Source: Paraburkholderia xenovorans LB400 (GTDB lineage: Bacteria; Pseudomonadota; Gammaproteobacteria; Burkholderiales; Burkholderiaceae). Taken from it: 64,000 nt of DNA. Of this stretch, positions 61,119-64,000 are shown in pieces. Each line of letters begins with the position of its first letter. The first letter of the stretch is position 1. Below the pieces are notes generated by a model. That model was given only the letters and a program-made list of their open reading frames with translations. It ran no database searches and had not been told where the DNA came from. The position numbers and the translations under genes are program-made. The stretch spans positions 62,001 to 126,000 of the forward strand of contig NC_007952.1 in NCBI RefSeq assembly GCF_000013645.1, in the 5' to 3' direction.

Positions 61119-62210
61119 TTAGTTCTGCTTCGACGTGCTGGGCGCAGCGGCCTTCTGCAGCTGTCGGGCGATGGCGTTGGCCTGCTCATAGAGGCTCGGT
61201 TGACGCTGCGGCGAAGCGGACGCCGATTGACCCGCATCGGCCGGCGCGGGCGCCTGCGGCTCCTGGGCAGGCGCACTGGCCGGGCCTTGAGAGACGATGA
61301 CGTTGGTGCTATTTGCGCCGCCGCCCGAAATCACTTCGACCGTTTGGGGCGCAGGGCCGGTGCCGCCGGTGACCCGGCCGCGAGCCGGGTCGATGAACAC
61401 GTCGCTTTCCTGAGCCAGGGACGGGCCGTCCGCCCCTTTGTCTTCCGAGTTGCGCAAGATCAGTCGCAGACCGCCGATCTTCTGTGCAAGCGCGACGCGC
61501 GCCACGTCGTCCACCGGAATTTCCAGCGTGACGGTGGTGTAGCCCATGCCCGCCTGCCGGCTCATGGCACTGCTGTTGGCATTGGCCTGGTCCTGCTGGG
61601 CGGCCTCGCCTGCGTCGCGCGGGCGCATGTCCTCGCCGGTGGCGAGAACCAGCACGTTCGGCATGACCAGTTGCGCCACTTTCTTTTCGTCGGAGGTGTG
61701 GTCTTCGTGGAACACCTTGCCGACCCAGTACACGTCGACGTGATTGCCGGGACGGAGCAGCAGGGCCGTGGCGTTGACCGTGTCGATTTCGACCGTGAGC
61801 GCGCGCGTGCCAGGCCGCAGGACGTCTGAAAAGTCGCGGCCGCGCAGCGCGTCGATGTCGCCGGCGCGCAAAGGCAGGCCGCGCCGCACCGGTTTCACGA
61901 GATGTGACGAGCGATATTGTTCGAAGTTGTCTGCGCGGATCATGTCGTCGTAGACCAGATCGCCTGCAATCTCGCGGGCAACAAAGTCGCCGCTGGACAG
62001 GGGCGTACCCACGGGAACGTCCTGTGCGGGCACGACGACTGTCACGCCCGCGCGCACGCGATGCGCGTCCATGTCCGCCTTGAGTTTCTTCTCGCGGTCG
62101 TTGAGGTATTTGTACAGGAGGAATGTCAGGCCGCCTGCAACCAGTACGGCGAGGAACAGCAGTACCCATGAATTCGCGAGGAGCGAGCGGAATTTTATTT
62201 TCTTAAGCAT
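61119..62210 (-). CDS. cpaB: CpaB/RcpC pilus assembly protein (SAF domain)
   Basis: 363-residue periplasmic protein anchored by one N-terminal span (WVLLFLAVLVAGGLTFLLYK). SAF domain: TVVVPAQDVPVGTPLSSGDFV, LVKPVRRGLPLRAGDI; RcpC-like region: TRALTVEIDTVNATALLLRPG and VDVYWVGKVF. The C-terminus is Pro/Ala/Gln-rich. CpaB proteins stabilise or gate the secretin. It lies 24 bases ahead of cpaC; the pilin-like gene ends 20 bases before it. Confidence 0.93.
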   Translation of the reverse strand: MLKKIKFRSLLANSWVLLFLAVLVAGGLTFLLYKYLNDREKKLKADMDAHRVRAGVTVVVPAQDVPVGTPLSSGDFVAREIAGDLVYDDMIRADNFEQYRSSHLVKPVRRGLPLRAGDIDALRGRDFSDVLRPGTRALTVEIDTVNATALLLRPGNHVDVYWVGKVFHEDHTSDEKKVAQLVMPNVLVLATGEDMRPRDAGEAAQQDQANANSSAMSRQAGMGYTTVTLEIPVDDVARVALAQKIGGLRLILRNSEDKGADGPSLAQESDVFIDPARGRVTGGTGPAPQTVEVISGGGANSTNVIVSQGPASAPAQEPQAPAPADAGQSASASPQRQPSLYEQANAIARQLQKAAAPSTSKQN

Positions 62211-62230
62211 GACTGATCGACCGTTGCGGG

Positions 62231-62437
62231 TCAGGGAAGCGAAAGGGTGAAGCTATAGGCGCTGAAGAACGACTTGAAGCTCGAGAGGAGAGCGGCGACC
62301 GGCGCTATGGCGTTGCTGTCCGCCACCACCAGCGCGCCGACGAGAACGGTCGTGACCACGAGATACTCCGCATAGGCCTGGCCGCGCTGCCGGCTGCGTC
62401 GCGTCGCAAAGGAAGAAACAAGTTCTGCTTTTGACAT
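62231..62437 (-). CDS. Small Flp-type pilin candidate, 68 residues
   Basis: ATG 62437 with AGGA 9 bases upstream; the stop of the preceding gene is 1 base before it (TGA-A-ATG). A basic leader MSKAELVSSFATRRSRQRG is followed by QAYAEYLVVTTVLVGALVVA; cleavage after Gly would put Glu at +5 and Tyr at +6, the hallmark of Flp prepilins, and leave a mature protein of about 49 residues. A short C-terminal helix (LLSSFKSFFSAYSFTLSLP) rich in Phe/Ser follows. Could be the major pilin or a TadE-like minor pilin. Confidence 0.8.
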   Translation of the reverse strand: MSKAELVSSFATRRSRQRGQAYAEYLVVTTVLVGALVVADSNAIAPVAALLSSFKSFFSAYSFTLSLP

Positions 62438-62438
62438 T

Positions 62439-63155
62439 TCAACGGTTCCTGATTGCATTGACGACTGCGGCCGTTCTGCCGCCGTGATCCGAAAAACTGA
62501 CATCCACACTGTCCGCGCCGTGTTGCATGGCGAATGCAGTGCCTTGCGCGGCGCGGTTGCCGGTGGACTGATAATCCGGTTGGCGGCCGACGTTCACCCA
62601 ACCTTGCGCGGCGAGACTGTTGCGATATCGCTGTGCATTCCATTGCGGATTTCCCGGCATATCGAGGAGCCAGGTGCGGCCCGTCTGGCCGGGATCGTGG
62701 CTTTCGACGTCCGAGAGGATCGCGCTTTCTTCTGGCAGCGGAACGGCGGAATCGGGAATCCGGTGGTCCGCCTGATCGCTGCCGAGGCGCACCACGCTCA
62801 TGAGCCCACGAGTGTGATCGCCCTCGGGTTGAGGCGGGATACTGAGTATGTACAGGCAGTGATCGTCCAGCGCGCTGAGCAGTAGTCCGGAGGAATTGGT
62901 GCGGCCTTTCGCCGGCACGTCTTCGCGAATCCAGAAATCACGAAACGCCCTGGATACGTCTTCAGTCGTTCCGGAGAACTGCATGCCCACCACCGACGTG
63001 GGCACGCCGTTCACGATCATGTCGCGCCCGATAGCCTGGACGCTTTGTGGCTGCACGGGTGTTTTGTTGCACGCATTGGCTGCCACCGCGTTGCCGGTGA
63101 AAAGCAACGCGCTGCCGAGGCATGCGCCACGCGCCAGGTGATAGGCATATTTCAT
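62439..63155 (-). CDS. Secreted protein of the tad operon, unknown function
   Basis: 238-residue exported protein, ATG 63155 overlapping the upstream TadG-like stop (ATGA). Signal peptide MKYAYHLARGACLGSALLFTGNAVA. The mature protein is soluble; no family is recognised. It contains DHCLYILSIPPQPEGDH, LLDMPGNPQWNAQRYRNSLA, and a Ser/Gly-rich end. It occupies a place where tad loci often carry poorly conserved periplasmic components (RcpB/TadD-like in role), so pilus-related is the likely inference. Confidence 0.78.
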   Translation of the reverse strand: MKYAYHLARGACLGSALLFTGNAVAANACNKTPVQPQSVQAIGRDMIVNGVPTSVVGMQFSGTTEDVSRAFRDFWIREDVPAKGRTNSSGLLLSALDDHCLYILSIPPQPEGDHTRGLMSVVRLGSDQADHRIPDSAVPLPEESAILSDVESHDPGQTGRTWLLDMPGNPQWNAQRYRNSLAAQGWVNVGRQPDYQSTGNRAAQGTAFAMQHGADSVDVSFSDHGGRTAAVVNAIRNR

Positions 63156-64000
63156 TGTTTCAGACGGTTTGCGGGTACGACGTCTTGCTGAACGCGGCCA
63201 AACTGCAACGACGTGATCTCCGGCGCGTACTTCTGCAAGCCTTGATAGCCGCCTGGCGGAACGAGCACGGCATTGGCGGCCGGCACCGCCTGGCTGAACA
63301 GAGCCTTGTTGCTGGCGGAGCCGTCCGGCATCCAGCTGTTGGTCATCAGCACATTGGTGTCCGAGAACGCGAGGCCGCTGAACGCAGGAAGAGCGGCGTC
63401 TTTCGGCCAGAATCGCTTGAGCACGTCGCTGTTCCCGCCGACTGACAGGCTGAGCGTGCCGGATCGCATCGTGCTCGTCGGCAAACTCAGGTGGGCGAGA
63501 TACTGGCCACCGGTTGCAGTGGGTACGGCCCACTGGGAGAGGGCAGTGCCGTTCAGGCTGCTGGCGGGATCGGCGGCCACGCCCGTGCTGACCGCGATAT
63601 CGGACGACGAGGCGAGCAAGGGATTGCCACCATAGTCGCGCCACATGGCCGGCTGGGAGGCGGGCAGTTCATTCTGTTTGAGATCGGTGCCTGAAATCGG
63701 CGAACCGTCGTTTGCCATCAGGCGCTGCATCACTTCGCGCTTGAGTTCGGTATCGAGCTTGCTCGCCGAGAGTGCGGCGCCGCCATATGTGCCCGACCAG
63801 CCCTCCGTGGTGCCCGGATCACTGGCGAGATTTTTCGTGGCGTCGCCGTCCGACCACACCGTGCGTTCCCATGCGAGGTAACGCGAGGCCATCAGCGTTC
63901 GGTGACGGATGTCGTTGAACTTGCCGAGCATGGCGATGGCGAGCAACAGCACGCTCATGACCAGGGTCATGGAAACGAGGAACTCCACCATAGCCTGACC
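63152..64000 (-). CDS. TadE/TadG-like pilus assembly protein, 5' end outside the window
   Basis: The frame is open to the right edge: before the first visible ATG (63991) the codons read Gly-Gln-Ala, so the sequence is GQAMVEFLVSMTLVMSVLLLAIA, the TadE-type prepilin motif (GQAMVEF) and transmembrane helix. The N-terminal basic leader lies beyond the window. About 255 residues of periplasmic domain follow (RYLAWERTVWSDGDATKN; RFWPKDAALPAFSGLAFSD), with no further motif. Its stop overlaps the next gene's start. It shows that the operon continues upstream. Confidence 0.85.
   Translation of the reverse strand, partial: GQAMVEFLVSMTLVMSVLLLAIAMLGKFNDIRHRTLMASRYLAWERTVWSDGDATKNLASDPGTTEGWSGTYGGAALSASKLDTELKREVMQRLMANDGSPISGTDLKQNELPASQPAMWRDYGGNPLLASSSDIAVSTGVAADPASSLNGTALSQWAVPTATGGQYLAHLSLPTSTMRSGTLSLSVGGNSDVLKRFWPKDAALPAFSGLAFSDTNVLMTNSWMPDGSASNKALFSQAVPAANAVLVPPGGYQGLQKYAPEITSLQFGRVQQDVVPANRLKQ

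Noticed and set aside
59664..61829. 721-residue plus-strand frame opposite cpaC and cpaB
   Set aside because: Arg-rich, no motif, and the minus strand has two well-defined pilus genes there.

Overview
The window looks like chromosomal DNA of a Paraburkholderia/Burkholderia-type betaproteobacterium. This is inferred from uniformly high GC, gene content (intracellular PHA depolymerase, Tad pili, RbsA-type sugar transporters, many DUF genes of that group), and two MCP genes with FliA-type promoters. I see no rRNA, tRNA, CRISPR array, IS element or prophage. About 57 protein genes cover nearly all of it; two are cut by the window edges.

Layout. 0-3.4 kb: the end of a chaperone-usher fimbrial cluster (usher, tip subunit). 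3.7-8.7 kb: prfC (release factor 3), a tandem repeat and terminator, a Pat-type protein acetyltransferase and a small unknown gene. 8.9-19.0 kb: the main metabolic unit, an IclR regulator divergent from one long operon (sugar ABC transporter, two-subunit UxaA-type dehydratase, aldo/keto reductase, lactonase-type amidohydrolase, SDR, fumarylacetoacetase-fold hydrolase) that ends at a strong terminator. Together these fit a complete non-phosphorylating L-fucose-type pathway from uptake to pyruvate plus lactate. 19.1-21.4 kb: PLP decarboxylase, ArsR-type regulator with a dyad operator, thioesterase. 21.6-33.9 kb: mcp, cspA, AGE epimerase, MgtC, a single-span Ala-rich protein, small proteins, 3-hydroxyacyl-CoA dehydrogenase, flavin reductase, cupin, PHA depolymerase, GST. 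34-45 kb: second mcp, copper ATPase behind a CueR-type promoter, PaiB-like protein, DUF1254 lipoprotein, a giant DUF748/OmpA-like envelope protein.

45-51 kb: a MocR (GntR-aminotransferase) regulator divergent from a four-gene polyamine-type ABC transporter, with three copies of a GGTTC box between them. 51.3-53.6 kb: OmpA-like lipoprotein, then a NarL/FixJ response regulator translationally coupled to a stand-alone Hpt protein. 53.6-64.0 kb (minus strand, running off the right edge): a Tad/Flp pilus operon with TadE/G-like pseudopilins, a probable Flp-size pilin, CpaB, the CpaC secretin, an FHA-CpaF fusion ATPase, TadB, TadC, a DUF192 protein, TadE and a lytic transglycosylase, most overlapping by 1-4 bases.

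Most distinctive: the UxaA-type dehydratase inside the fucose-type operon; the FHA-CpaF fusion with no CpaE/TadZ beside it and a linked DUF192/transglycosylase pair; the unexplained AGGGAAAACCCTA pair around the promoter of a 52-residue gene; and the polyamine-type permease with a periplasmic insertion of about 150 residues.
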